NCBI GenBank assembly: GCA_023434855.1
Contig: JAEYSJ010000166.1
Coordinates: forward strand, 1 to 6,867
From: Bacillota bacterium
Lineage (GTDB): Bacteria; Bacillota_C; Negativicutes; JAEYSJ01
Direction: 5' to 3'
DNA: 6,867 bases
Positions 1 through 6,856 of this stretch are shown here, piece by piece; positions within the stretch are counted from its first letter, which is position 1, and each line of letters begins with the position of its first letter. The translations under genes were made by a program, and so were the position numbers. The notes under the pieces were generated by a model that worked only from the letters and a program-made list of their open reading frames with translations, had not been told where the DNA came from and made no database searches.

Positions 1-353
1 AGGGCATACAAGTCTGCCTCCAGATATTTAACCTGGGTTTTGGTTAGATAATCATCTTTCGAAGAAAAAACGATAGCCTCGGTCCAAAACTCCTTGTTCC
101 GGGCATGATCTCGTAGCCGTGGCAGCACCGGGTCGCCTTGTCCAATATAAAGGACATTGGTTTCCAGATCCTGTTCGTCCTGACCAATAAGCATATAAAC
201 CCCTGGCTTATTAGCCATCTCCCGCTTCATAAAACCTTCCAGTTGCGTCCGGGGGAAAATCGTACCATGAATGGTCATATTGGAGATTTCAACGGTCCGT
301 AACCCATTGGGTTGACCATCGGTTAAGAATAAGCGAATTAATTTGCCTGTCAT
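1..353 (-). CDS. GIY-YIG nuclease family protein, partial (3' end outside window)
   Basis: The reading frame stays open from the start codon to the left edge, giving 117 complete residues of an unfinished protein. The GIY-YIG signature is present: GVY at residues 51-53 and LYIG ending at 71, followed by PRLRDH (79-83; R79 is the likely catalytic arginine) and YLEAD, whose E112 fits the metal-binding glutamate. The N-terminus (GKLIRLFLTDGQPNGLRTVE) resembles GIY-YIG proteins found beside type I restriction genes, some of which carry a C-terminal DUF4357; any such domain would lie outside the window. GAGG precedes two in-frame ATGs, at 359 (4-base spacing) and 353 (10-base spacing). I chose 353 because the family usually begins near MxGK; 359 is equally possible. 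It follows hsdS by about 50 bases with no terminator, so it is probably the fourth operon gene. The family and partial status are well supported; its substrate and role are unknown. Confidence 0.85.
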   Translation of the reverse strand, partial: MTGKLIRLFLTDGQPNGLRTVEISNMTIHGTIFPRTQLEGFMKREMANKPGVYMLIGQDEQDLETNVLYIGQGDPVLPRLRDHARNKEFWTEAIVFSSKDDYLTKTQVKYLEADLYA

Positions 354-408
354 TTGCATCAATCCTCTTTTACGAATTCCCAAACTTTGTCCCAACATAC
401 CTTTATGG

Positions 409-1935
409 TTAAGCCTTAGCCTTCAGCACTTCTTTCAACAACTCTAGAGCACTCTCTTCATCGGGATTGTTCGTGCCCAACTCGCCTCGGAAAGCACGAG
501 CCAGGATGGATTTTTTCATATGATCAATTTTGTCGATCACGTCACAAAGTTCTTTGGCTTTTTGCTCGTTTTCCAGGAGGCTGTCAAGAATGCGGACGAT
601 TTCTTGTTGTTCAGCGAGGGGTGACAATGGAAGCGCCATATAGATCATTCGTGTTAGTCCTAAATCTTGATTCCCAACTCCATGAGTTTGTTCCTGTGAT
701 TGCCTGTATAAAATAGTTGATGCTAAAACATCCCTAATATATTCTGATGATACATATTTTTTAATTATTTTCAATAAAGCAACATGCACCCAAATGCAAA
801 AATCGTCATCTATATCGACTGTAGTTGCTATTCCCGTTGTTCCTCCCTTCGTTAAAAGAACATCACCTAATTCAGGCTTACTACGCTTTATAAATTCATG
901 ATAGTCTTCAGTAGATACGTATTTGGCGTCACTAAAATCAATATTTTTATACTTGACGTTTCTTGCAGAAATAATAGGTACTCCAACCTCTTTGTCAACA
1001 TAATTGGGAGAAAAATGAGGTCCATCTGAAACACTCCACGTTACCTGTCCCAGAGAAACCCACTCCCATGTATTTGGCAAATCAAACAGTTTATCAATTC
1101 CTTTTGTTCTACCTTGTATTTCTATTTGAACAGATTTTTTATATGTAAACCTTTTATTATCAGAATTTTTCTTCTGCAAATTACATCGTTCTTCCTCTAT
1201 CTTGCTTAAAATAGATTTTACGGGTGTTAAGGAATTCTCCTCACGCCATTTCCTGGTCAATTCTCCAGTGAAGGCTTTGTGCAGTATGGCCGATTTTCTG
1301 TTTTCAAAAGAGTCTAGGGCGTTTTGGGCCAGTTCTTTGGCACGGTCGAGCTTCTCGAAAAGGGATTCGATTACAGCAACGATTCGTTGCTGTTCGGAGA
1401 GCGGGGGAAGGGGAAAAGGTATTTTTTTTATATCCTTGAGATATAATGCTGACACGGCAGTTGAACCGCATAAATTTTTCATGAGATTTTGTAATACTTC
1501 TGTCTTTATCGCGAAATTAGCATATTTAGGCACAATAAAATCCGAGACTACCTTAAGAAGAATTACAGTACCCATTAAACAAAATTTCGTATTATGGGAA
1601 ATTATTGTATTCCTGCCAATTGTCCCTCTACTGCAAATTAGTATATCATCTTCTTGTGGATAGCAACGCTCCCAAGATTTATTCGCAACAGTAAAATCTA
1701 CATAATCTACTTTAGTAAAATCAATCTCGTCATCCAAAATATTTTTTGCTGTTAAAAGCGGAATACCATTAGTTGCCAGAATCGGCTTAATATGTTCGCC
1801 ATCGGTTATTTTATCACATATATTATTTAACTTCGTCCACACCCAATTATCCGGCACAGCATAAGGCTGCTCCTCTTCTTTAACCAAAGCCTGCTCCAGT
1901 AGTTCGTCCGGCGACAGCTTTTCTTTCTTCGCCAT
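409..1935 (-). CDS. hsdS: Type I restriction-modification system specificity subunit HsdS
   Basis: This 508-residue DNA-recognition subunit sets the target sequence for both methylation and restriction. It has the classical two-fold layout. TRD1 is about residues 28-176, with WVWTKL then TDGEH at 44-48. The central conserved region follows (177-232: PLSEQQRIV, long helix, AFTGELTRKW). A lysine-rich linker (about 233-287) leads to TRD2 (about 288-437), with WEWVSL then SDGPHFSP. The C-terminal conserved region (436-486: PLAEQQEIV, AFRGEL) matches the central one, and the paired helices act as a molecular ruler between the TRDs. The start ATG overlaps the hsdM stop as TAATG with only a weak upstream ribosome site, suggesting translational coupling. 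The TRD segments are much more AT-rich than the conserved segments. At 508 residues it is at the long side for the family but complete. The recognised DNA sequence cannot be read from the protein. Confidence 0.97.
   Translation of the reverse strand: MAKKEKLSPDELLEQALVKEEEQPYAVPDNWVWTKLNNICDKITDGEHIKPILATNGIPLLTAKNILDDEIDFTKVDYVDFTVANKSWERCYPQEDDILICSRGTIGRNTIISHNTKFCLMGTVILLKVVSDFIVPKYANFAIKTEVLQNLMKNLCGSTAVSALYLKDIKKIPFPLPPLSEQQRIVAVIESLFEKLDRAKELAQNALDSFENRKSAILHKAFTGELTRKWREENSLTPVKSILSKIEEERCNLQKKNSDNKRFTYKKSVQIEIQGRTKGIDKLFDLPNTWEWVSLGQVTWSVSDGPHFSPNYVDKEVGVPIISARNVKYKNIDFSDAKYVSTEDYHEFIKRSKPELGDVLLTKGGTTGIATTVDIDDDFCIWVHVALLKIIKKYVSSEYIRDVLASTILYRQSQEQTHGVGNQDLGLTRMIYMALPLSPLAEQQEIVRILDSLLENEQKAKELCDVIDKIDHMKKSILARAFRGELGTNNPDEESALELLKEVLKAKA
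478..630 (-). repeat. hsdS C-terminal conserved segment (copy 2 of internal repeat)
   Basis: Residues 436-486 of HsdS (PLSPLAEQQEIV through AFRGEL) are a diverged copy of the central segment at 1258-1413. Both hold an EQQ-I-V motif, a KAKEL/RAKEL helix and an AF-GEL ending. The copies share an 11-bp identical stretch (here 548-558, there 1331-1341). This is the normal internal symmetry of full-length HsdS. Confidence 0.85.
1258..1413 (-). repeat. hsdS central conserved segment (copy 1 of internal repeat)
   Basis: Residues 175-226 of HsdS (PLPPLSEQQRIV through AFTGEL) form the central conserved region that joins the two TRD halves and contacts HsdM. The protein similarity to the C-terminal segment is clear, while the DNA is diverged apart from short identical stretches. 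Its base composition (roughly 45-50% G+C in hand-counted lines) contrasts with the AT-rich TRDs on either side. Confidence 0.85.
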
Positions 1936-3353
1936 TACTTGCCACCGCCTAGGCTTTTCAGTTCTTTGACTACACTTAAGATTAGGTCCACGGCTTCTTC
2001 CAATTGAGCGACTATTTCTTCACCACTTTCCACCGGATCTTGCAGGTCTTCATAGTCGAGTACACTGTCATCACGAATTAGGCCAACATCCAGGCTGTTA
2101 CCCTTTTCGGCAATCTGTTCTCTCGTAAACAGGTTCCAACGTTCATCCTGAATAGCGGAGCGATCTGGGGCAGTGTAAGCCTGGATGAATCCAGCAAAAT
2201 GATCCTCTTTAAGCGGCGTGGTCTTACCAAAGCTAGGCATGTTGGTGCGTAAATCATAGACCCAGACTTGCTTAGTATTGTCTTTGTCAGTAGTCCCCCG
2301 GGTAAAAAACAATACATTGGTCTTTACTCCCTGGGCATAGAAAATCCCGGTAGGCAGTCTGAGAATAGTATGCAGGTTGCATTTATCCATCAAATCAGCA
2401 CGAATATTGGCTCCGTCGCCGTCGGCAAACAATACATTATCGGGCAGCACTACAGCGGCCCGCGCCTGATTATTGGGTTTCAATGAACGGTAGATATGCT
2501 GGAGAAAGTTTAACTGCTTATTGGAACTGGGATAGACCAAATCGTCACGGGTAGTCCTTTCGCCGCCTTTTTTGGTGCCAAACGGCGGATTGGTGAGCAC
2601 GACGTCATAACCTTTCATGCTTTTGCCCGCATTGGACAAGGTATCTCCAAAAACAATTTCGCCTTCAATATCATGCAGCATTGCATTCATAAGCGCCAGC
2701 CGATGGGTATCATGTACCAGTTCGCAGCCAGTGAATGCCTTTTGTTTCTGGAATAGCTGCACATCTACTGGCAAGTCCATTAAGCCGTCGGTCTGATCTT
2801 TGATATGCCGATCAGCGGCAATCATAAAGCCAAACGTACCGCAGGCAGGGTCATTGCAGAGTTCCCCCACCTTGGGATTAATAAGCTTCACCATGATATC
2901 AATCAAGACCCTTGGGGTAAAATACTGACCTGCCCCGGATTTCTTCTCATTAGCGTTTTTCTCTAGCAGTCCCTCATAGAGGTTGCCAAGTCCCTCTTCT
3001 TTCGCCGAATACCAGTCCAGATCATCAATAGATTTAATGATCTTTTCCAGATTCTTCGGCTCTTCAATATTCGAGCGTGCCCCGGAATAGATCTCCCGGA
3101 CTCTGCCGGTACTGTTTTCTCCTAAATCATTTAACAGCCTGTTGTAGAATTTCTTTAGGTCTGTTCCTTGTTGTCCGGCCAGCTTATCCCAGCGGTACTC
3201 GGCAGGAATTTGACTGTCGGTATCGGTCTCTTTAGCCATTTTTAGAAAAAGAATATAGGTAAGCTCAGTCACATACTGATGATAGGTAATGCCATCATCC
3301 CGCAGGACGTTGCATAGGTTCCACAGTTTGGCTACGATTTCTTGATTTGTCAC
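1935..3353 (-). CDS. hsdM: Type I restriction-modification system DNA methyltransferase subunit HsdM
   Basis: This 472-residue adenine-N6 methyltransferase uses S-adenosylmethionine and works as part of M2S1 with HsdS. It is required for both modification and the restriction complex. The N-terminal HsdM_N helical domain (about 3-125) begins TNQEIVAKLWNLCNVLR, typical of the family. The N6_Mtase catalytic domain spans about 130-420: motif X as GQYFTPR (142-148), the SAM-binding motif I as NDPACGTFGF (167-176), and catalytic motif IV as NPPF (255-258). Motif I has phenylalanine at 174 where most HsdM proteins have a second glycine (CGTGG). The start is GTG, placed 3 bases after the hsdR stop; GGAG lies 10 bases upstream inside the hsdR end, and this start matches the family N-terminus. 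The stop overlaps the hsdS start. The gene is intact and of normal length. Confidence 0.97.
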   Translation of the reverse strand: MTNQEIVAKLWNLCNVLRDDGITYHQYVTELTYILFLKMAKETDTDSQIPAEYRWDKLAGQQGTDLKKFYNRLLNDLGENSTGRVREIYSGARSNIEEPKNLEKIIKSIDDLDWYSAKEEGLGNLYEGLLEKNANEKKSGAGQYFTPRVLIDIMVKLINPKVGELCNDPACGTFGFMIAADRHIKDQTDGLMDLPVDVQLFQKQKAFTGCELVHDTHRLALMNAMLHDIEGEIVFGDTLSNAGKSMKGYDVVLTNPPFGTKKGGERTTRDDLVYPSSNKQLNFLQHIYRSLKPNNQARAAVVLPDNVLFADGDGANIRADLMDKCNLHTILRLPTGIFYAQGVKTNVLFFTRGTTDKDNTKQVWVYDLRTNMPSFGKTTPLKEDHFAGFIQAYTAPDRSAIQDERWNLFTREQIAEKGNSLDVGLIRDDSVLDYEDLQDPVESGEEIVAQLEEAVDLILSVVKELKSLGGGK

Positions 3354-3356
3354 TGA

Positions 3357-6300
3357 TTATGCGCTCCAATCGTCATATAGATAATCATTAAGTTCTGCGA
3401 TGATTTCTGCTAATTTGTTGCCAAAAATTTTGTTGATAACTTTGTAACCGCCCTTTGATTTGAATGCCCCGGTTTCAAAGGTATCGACCGCCAGAATACT
3501 CTCATTCAAAAGATGCTTTTCAATCCGCCCCAGCCAATCCAGCTCCATTTTATTAAAGCGATGATTTTGCTTAAGCTTATTCACGGCATTTTTGATTCGC
3601 TGTTCATGGCTGATCAAGGGTGAGCCAAGCGATAGCCGGCGAATAAAGGTAATAATATCAGCCGTAATCTCTTCATTGCGCAGTTCTCTCCAGGCTGAAT
3701 TGAGCTGAACCTCCGTAAACCGGTTACGGTCAAGCTCTAGCTTTAGACTTTTTAAAGTCTCACGGGTAAGCTCTTTGGGTCTGGTGCAGACAATATTGAG
3801 CGCAGCAATTTTATCTTTATTGTCTTCCACAAAACGTTTGAATTCTTCCAAATAGTCTTGCGGTTTTTGGGCATTGCCATAGCCTCTGGTATGATAGAGC
3901 AGTTCGTCTTCCTTAAAGGATACAACTGTTGCTTTTCCCGGATTGTAGCCGCCTTCATTCAGAAGTTCAAACAGGCGTTTATGCTCCAGAATATGGTCTT
4001 GAGCCTTCTCGGTGGTCAGCGTTTGCAGGGTCTCAATAAATTGGGCTGGATTTTGACCGCCCGATAGGTCAATAAAATGCTCCAGCAGTTGGCTGCTGAC
4101 TTTTCGTTTGGCTCGCTGCAGCTTGGCGATAATCAGGTCAAGCTGATTTTTCTTTTGGGCTTCGGTTTCCAGTACTTCCAGCCCGTTAATCAGGTCGGCA
4201 AAGGTAGCACCTTTATTGGCTACTACTGGCTTCATAGTGCTTAACGGTTCTAAGGATTCATACACACCTACCGGGTCAAAGATTTCAAAGTGTGTCTTAT
4301 CAATATCGGAACACAGCCGTGTCGCCCGGCCCAGCATTTGTTCAAACAAAATTCTTGACTTTACCCGGCGCATAAACACCAAGGTGGATATTTCAGGAAC
4401 GTCAATTCCGGTTGTCAGCAAGTCAACGGTAACAACAAGATTGGGGTATTTCTCATTTTTAAACTTTTTAATGGCTTCCAGTACTTTCTTCTTGTTGCCA
4501 CCAGCCACCGAGCCGGTGATTTTCATAATGGCATCACGATCTACGCCATATTCCTGGTAGATTTCCTTTAGAAGTTTGACGATCAGGTCGGCATGCGCGT
4601 CGTCCACGGCAAAAATCAACGTTTTGCCCTGACCGTCCGGGTTAATATATTTGGTAATTTCCTCTAATACCGTTTTATTAAACGATTCGGTAATGACTCT
4701 CCGGTTAAAACTTTCTATATCAAAACTCAGTTCGTCTTCCAGCTCATGGCTGTTGGTAATTTCTCCGGTAACCGGATCATATAAGGCAACAATATCACCT
4801 TTGCAATAACGAATGCCTTCCAAAGCAAGCTTGGTTTTCAGGGTATGGGGGGCATCATGATCGACCAAATAGCCTTCAATGACGGCTTCACGATAGGTAT
4901 AGTTAAACACAGGAGTGCCGAATATTTCTGTGGTATGGAGGGCCGGAGTGGCGGTAAGCGCTATTTTTACAGCATCAAAATATTCAATGACTGTCCGGTA
5001 TTTACTGACATAATCCTCTTGATTCCGATACAACAGTTCCTCTTCGCCCATTTCTTTGTCCAGGATATAGCCCCGGTGAGCTTCATCAATCACAATCAAA
5101 TCATAGTCAGTAACAGCAGGCATGCTTTCCCCCTCAGCATACAGGATTCTTTTGACAAGACTCTGAACTGTGGCGACGTGGATTTTGGTTTCTTTGTCAA
5201 TCTCCTTATCTTCCAACCCTTTAATATTATAAATTTCATCTAGGGTCATTAAGTCTTCCAATTTGACTTCCTTAAAGACATCCTGAGCCTGTTCCCCTAA
5301 CGCGGTGCGATCAACCAGAAACAGCACTCGTTTAAAACGGCTAGTTTTGATTAAGCGATAGATCAGACCTAAAATCGTCCGGGTTTTCCCTGTCCCGGTG
5401 GCCATTGACAATAACACAGTCTGCTTACCTTCGGCTACGGCTTGCTCAGCCGACTGAATGGCTTTTATTTGATAATCCCGTAAGTTCAAGCCATCCTTAT
5501 CGCTCAACAGATCATAGCTGGTATTGGCCAATACCTGATTGGCTTTATCTATATCCTGTGCCAAGAGTTCAAGCAAGCCCTGCGGACTTGGCCAGCCTTG
5601 CAGCGCTTTAGCAAGATTAGTGGGTTTACGGGCATCCAAAAACCAAATGCCGGATTTTGTTTCCAGCTGTTTTAAATACTTGCGTCCATTGGTGGCAAAG
5701 AGAAACGGAACCTGATAGTCGCCCCATTGATGGATGCGATACTCGGCATGCTCCACTTTTATCTTTTGGGCATACTCTTTGCATTGATAATCGATCACGG
5801 CTGGGACGTCTGTCAAATGACGCTTGGCCTCAACAACACCAACCAATTGGGTTCCAACAAATAGCGCATAGTCGACAAAACCTCTGCCGCCTACCATTGA
5901 ATCGGTCGGCCATTCAGCAATAGCCAGATTTTTGCCACGTTGCGGTCTTATGCCCTTAGAATAGCGAATATGAAGGGAATCGGCTTCCCAGCCAACTTGC
6001 CTGAGCTGTTCGTCGATGAGATAACGGGTTTCTTTTTCGGAAAGATTAATTTTTTCTGCCGACGAAATGCTCTGTTTTCTACGATCCGCAATGGATATAA
6101 GCTTATCATCAGAAATAGTTTGCTTAATCGTCTCCGTAAGCTCTTTGATTTTTTCTTCCTGACGCTTATTAACAGCACTAAGATCTACGTTATTCGCGAG
6201 AGCATCGGGTTTAACAAAAGCTACCGGCTTATAATCCCAGTCTCCATAAGTCTGCATAAACCAACCACCAAGCTTATAGGCAAACTGAATTAATATCATC

Positions 6301-6614
6301 GCCTGCTCTGTTGATTCATAGCCATCATGAGCTGCTTTATTGCGCGTCTTTCTGAGGGCATAAAGAATATCGTCAATATCTTTCGGGAGAAGCCCTTCAT
6401 TTTTGAGAATCTTAATCCGATTAGCATGTGTATTATCCACCTGCGGCTCGGCGATATGATCTAATACAAAGATTAGCCGCACAATAGACTCAGCAAATAA
6501 ACCTAGTTTAATAAAACACGAATTGGAGTCGGTGTAAATATATCTTTCAGCTATCATTCCTATAGAAGTAAGCAGCGGCCATCGTTCTTCTAAAAAAGAA
6601 AAGTTAGATTTCAA
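3357..6614 (-). CDS. hsdR: Type I restriction-modification system endonuclease/translocase subunit HsdR
   Basis: This is the ATP-dependent translocation and cleavage subunit, 1085 residues from the chosen TTG start (residue numbers use that start). Domains in order: an N-terminal DUF4145-like helical domain (about 30-120, with RNKAAHDG at 91-98); a helical linker rich in Glu and Lys (149-170); a PD-(D/E)XK nuclease with D248 and VEAK (E262, K264); and an SF2 helicase with LRDYQ (Q382), Walker A ATGTGKT (K410), DEAH (510-513), TATP (554-557), TGIDVP (735-740) and QMLGRATR (759-766). The C-terminal region after about 845 resembles the EcoEI-type HsdR C-terminal domain that docks on the methyltransferase. 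TTG is preferred because GGAGG at 6628-6624 lies 9 bases before it, whereas the in-frame GTG at 6623 directly abuts that site. The resulting N-terminus MKSNFSFL fits the family. All key catalytic residues are present, so the gene looks functional. Confidence 0.96.
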   Translation of the reverse strand: MKSNFSFLEERWPLLTSIGMIAERYIYTDSNSCFIKLGLFAESIVRLIFVLDHIAEPQVDNTHANRIKILKNEGLLPKDIDDILYALRKTRNKAAHDGYESTEQAMILIQFAYKLGGWFMQTYGDWDYKPVAFVKPDALANNVDLSAVNKRQEEKIKELTETIKQTISDDKLISIADRRKQSISSAEKINLSEKETRYLIDEQLRQVGWEADSLHIRYSKGIRPQRGKNLAIAEWPTDSMVGGRGFVDYALFVGTQLVGVVEAKRHLTDVPAVIDYQCKEYAQKIKVEHAEYRIHQWGDYQVPFLFATNGRKYLKQLETKSGIWFLDARKPTNLAKALQGWPSPQGLLELLAQDIDKANQVLANTSYDLLSDKDGLNLRDYQIKAIQSAEQAVAEGKQTVLLSMATGTGKTRTILGLIYRLIKTSRFKRVLFLVDRTALGEQAQDVFKEVKLEDLMTLDEIYNIKGLEDKEIDKETKIHVATVQSLVKRILYAEGESMPAVTDYDLIVIDEAHRGYILDKEMGEEELLYRNQEDYVSKYRTVIEYFDAVKIALTATPALHTTEIFGTPVFNYTYREAVIEGYLVDHDAPHTLKTKLALEGIRYCKGDIVALYDPVTGEITNSHELEDELSFDIESFNRRVITESFNKTVLEEITKYINPDGQGKTLIFAVDDAHADLIVKLLKEIYQEYGVDRDAIMKITGSVAGGNKKKVLEAIKKFKNEKYPNLVVTVDLLTTGIDVPEISTLVFMRRVKSRILFEQMLGRATRLCSDIDKTHFEIFDPVGVYESLEPLSTMKPVVANKGATFADLINGLEVLETEAQKKNQLDLIIAKLQRAKRKVSSQLLEHFIDLSGGQNPAQFIETLQTLTTEKAQDHILEHKRLFELLNEGGYNPGKATVVSFKEDELLYHTRGYGNAQKPQDYLEEFKRFVEDNKDKIAALNIVCTRPKELTRETLKSLKLELDRNRFTEVQLNSAWRELRNEEITADIITFIRRLSLGSPLISHEQRIKNAVNKLKQNHRFNKMELDWLGRIEKHLLNESILAVDTFETGAFKSKGGYKVINKIFGNKLAEIIAELNDYLYDDWSA

Positions 6615-6628
6615 AAAAGTCACCCTCC
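6612..6628 (-). promoter_or_regulatory. hsdR ribosome binding site and TTG start
   Basis: GGAGGG at 6628-6623 is the strongest Shine-Dalgarno sequence in the window. Its GGAGG core directly abuts the GTG at 6623-6621, leaving no room for initiation there, but sits 9 bases upstream of the in-frame TTG at 6614-6612. This favours the TTG start for HsdR. Confidence 0.7.
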
Positions 6629-6664
6629 GATTGTAAGTTACATCAGATAAGCAAATTCATCTCT

Positions 6665-6700
6665 AAAAGCTATATACCAATATCTTTATGTTTCGCTAAA
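6665..6700 (-). promoter_or_regulatory. Weak candidate promoter for the hsdRMS operon
   Basis: On the minus strand, TATATA at 6676-6671 is preceded directly by TGG, giving an extended -10 (TGnTATATA). A poor -35 match, TTAGCG, lies 17 bases upstream at 6699-6694. A second -10 candidate, TATGAT at 6750-6745 (5 of 6 consensus bases), has no convincing -35. Both lie between the terminator at 6771 and the hsdR start, where an operon promoter would be expected. Neither is strong. Confidence 0.3.
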
Positions 6701-6770
6701 AAGTGCCATCTTCCTGTGTTGTTACGTCGAGAAGCATAGAGAAAATCATACGCTAAAGGTAATGATTGAT

Positions 6771-6805
6771 ATAATAAAAAAGACATCCAGCATCGGATGT
6801 CTTTT
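6771..6805 (-). terminator. Intrinsic (Rho-independent) terminator upstream of hsdR
   Basis: A perfect 11-bp stem (AAAAGACATCC at 6805-6795 with GGATGTCTTTT at 6788-6778) closes a 6-base loop, GATGCT. On the minus strand it runs into six T residues (6781-6776) followed by ATTAT, the usual intrinsic terminator form. It begins two bases after the hammerhead ribozyme on the same strand. On the plus strand the tail (TTTTACCCTTTT) is weaker, so the minus-strand direction is favoured, though some bidirectional activity is possible. It should end transcripts arriving from beyond the right edge before they reach hsdR, unless it is regulated. Confidence 0.85.
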
Positions 6806-6807
6806 AC

Positions 6808-6856
6808 CCTTTTCGTCCGACTTACACGGACTCATCAGTAGGCTTGGCCTATAAGG
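6808..6856 (-). ncRNA. Hammerhead self-cleaving ribozyme (type III topology)
   Basis: Read on the minus strand, all parts of the hammerhead fold are present in order. One strand of stem III, CCUU (6856-6853), ends in the cleavage triplet UUA (A at 6852). Stem I follows as UAGGC (6851-6847), a CAA loop and GCCUA (6843-6839). Then comes the invariant CUGAUGA (6838-6832). Stem II is GUCCG (6831-6827), the 7-base loop UGUAAGU and CGGAC (6819-6815). GAAA (6814-6811) follows, with AAGG (6811-6808) closing stem III as 4 bp. Cleavage is predicted between 6852 and 6851. Stems I and II are closed by loops and stem III is open, which is type III topology. Stem I has a very small loop and stem III is short, so activity may be modest. 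A chance match is unlikely given both invariant core strings and three perfect stems. A terminator follows two bases later. Confidence 0.85.

Noticed and set aside
1202..1663. 153-codon plus-strand open frame inside hsdS
   Set aside because: It lies opposite the hsdS coding strand, shows no recognisable protein family, and hsdS has clear motifs across the region.
409..1935. Phase-variable or invertible hsdS
   Set aside because: I see no simple-sequence repeat tract in the gene, no inverted repeats around the TRDs, no second hsdS and no recombinase gene in the window.
4845..5243. 132-codon plus-strand open frame inside hsdR
   Set aside because: It is antisense to the helicase motor region of hsdR, which carries DEAH and other motifs, and has no recognisable domain.
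5940..6293. 117-codon plus-strand open frame opposite the hsdR N-terminal region
   Set aside because: It is antisense to well-conserved hsdR sequence, with no recognisable domain.
6686..6709. 7-codon minus-strand frame after AGGAAG in the hsdR leader
   Set aside because: The purine-rich stretch sits only about two bases before the ATG, and a frame this short is expected by chance.
6696..6749. 17-codon minus-strand frame (MIFSMLLDVTTQEDGTF) in the hsdR leader
   Set aside because: There is no ribosome binding site before its ATG, it overlaps a candidate -10, and the peptide matches nothing I recognise; a leader peptide cannot be supported.
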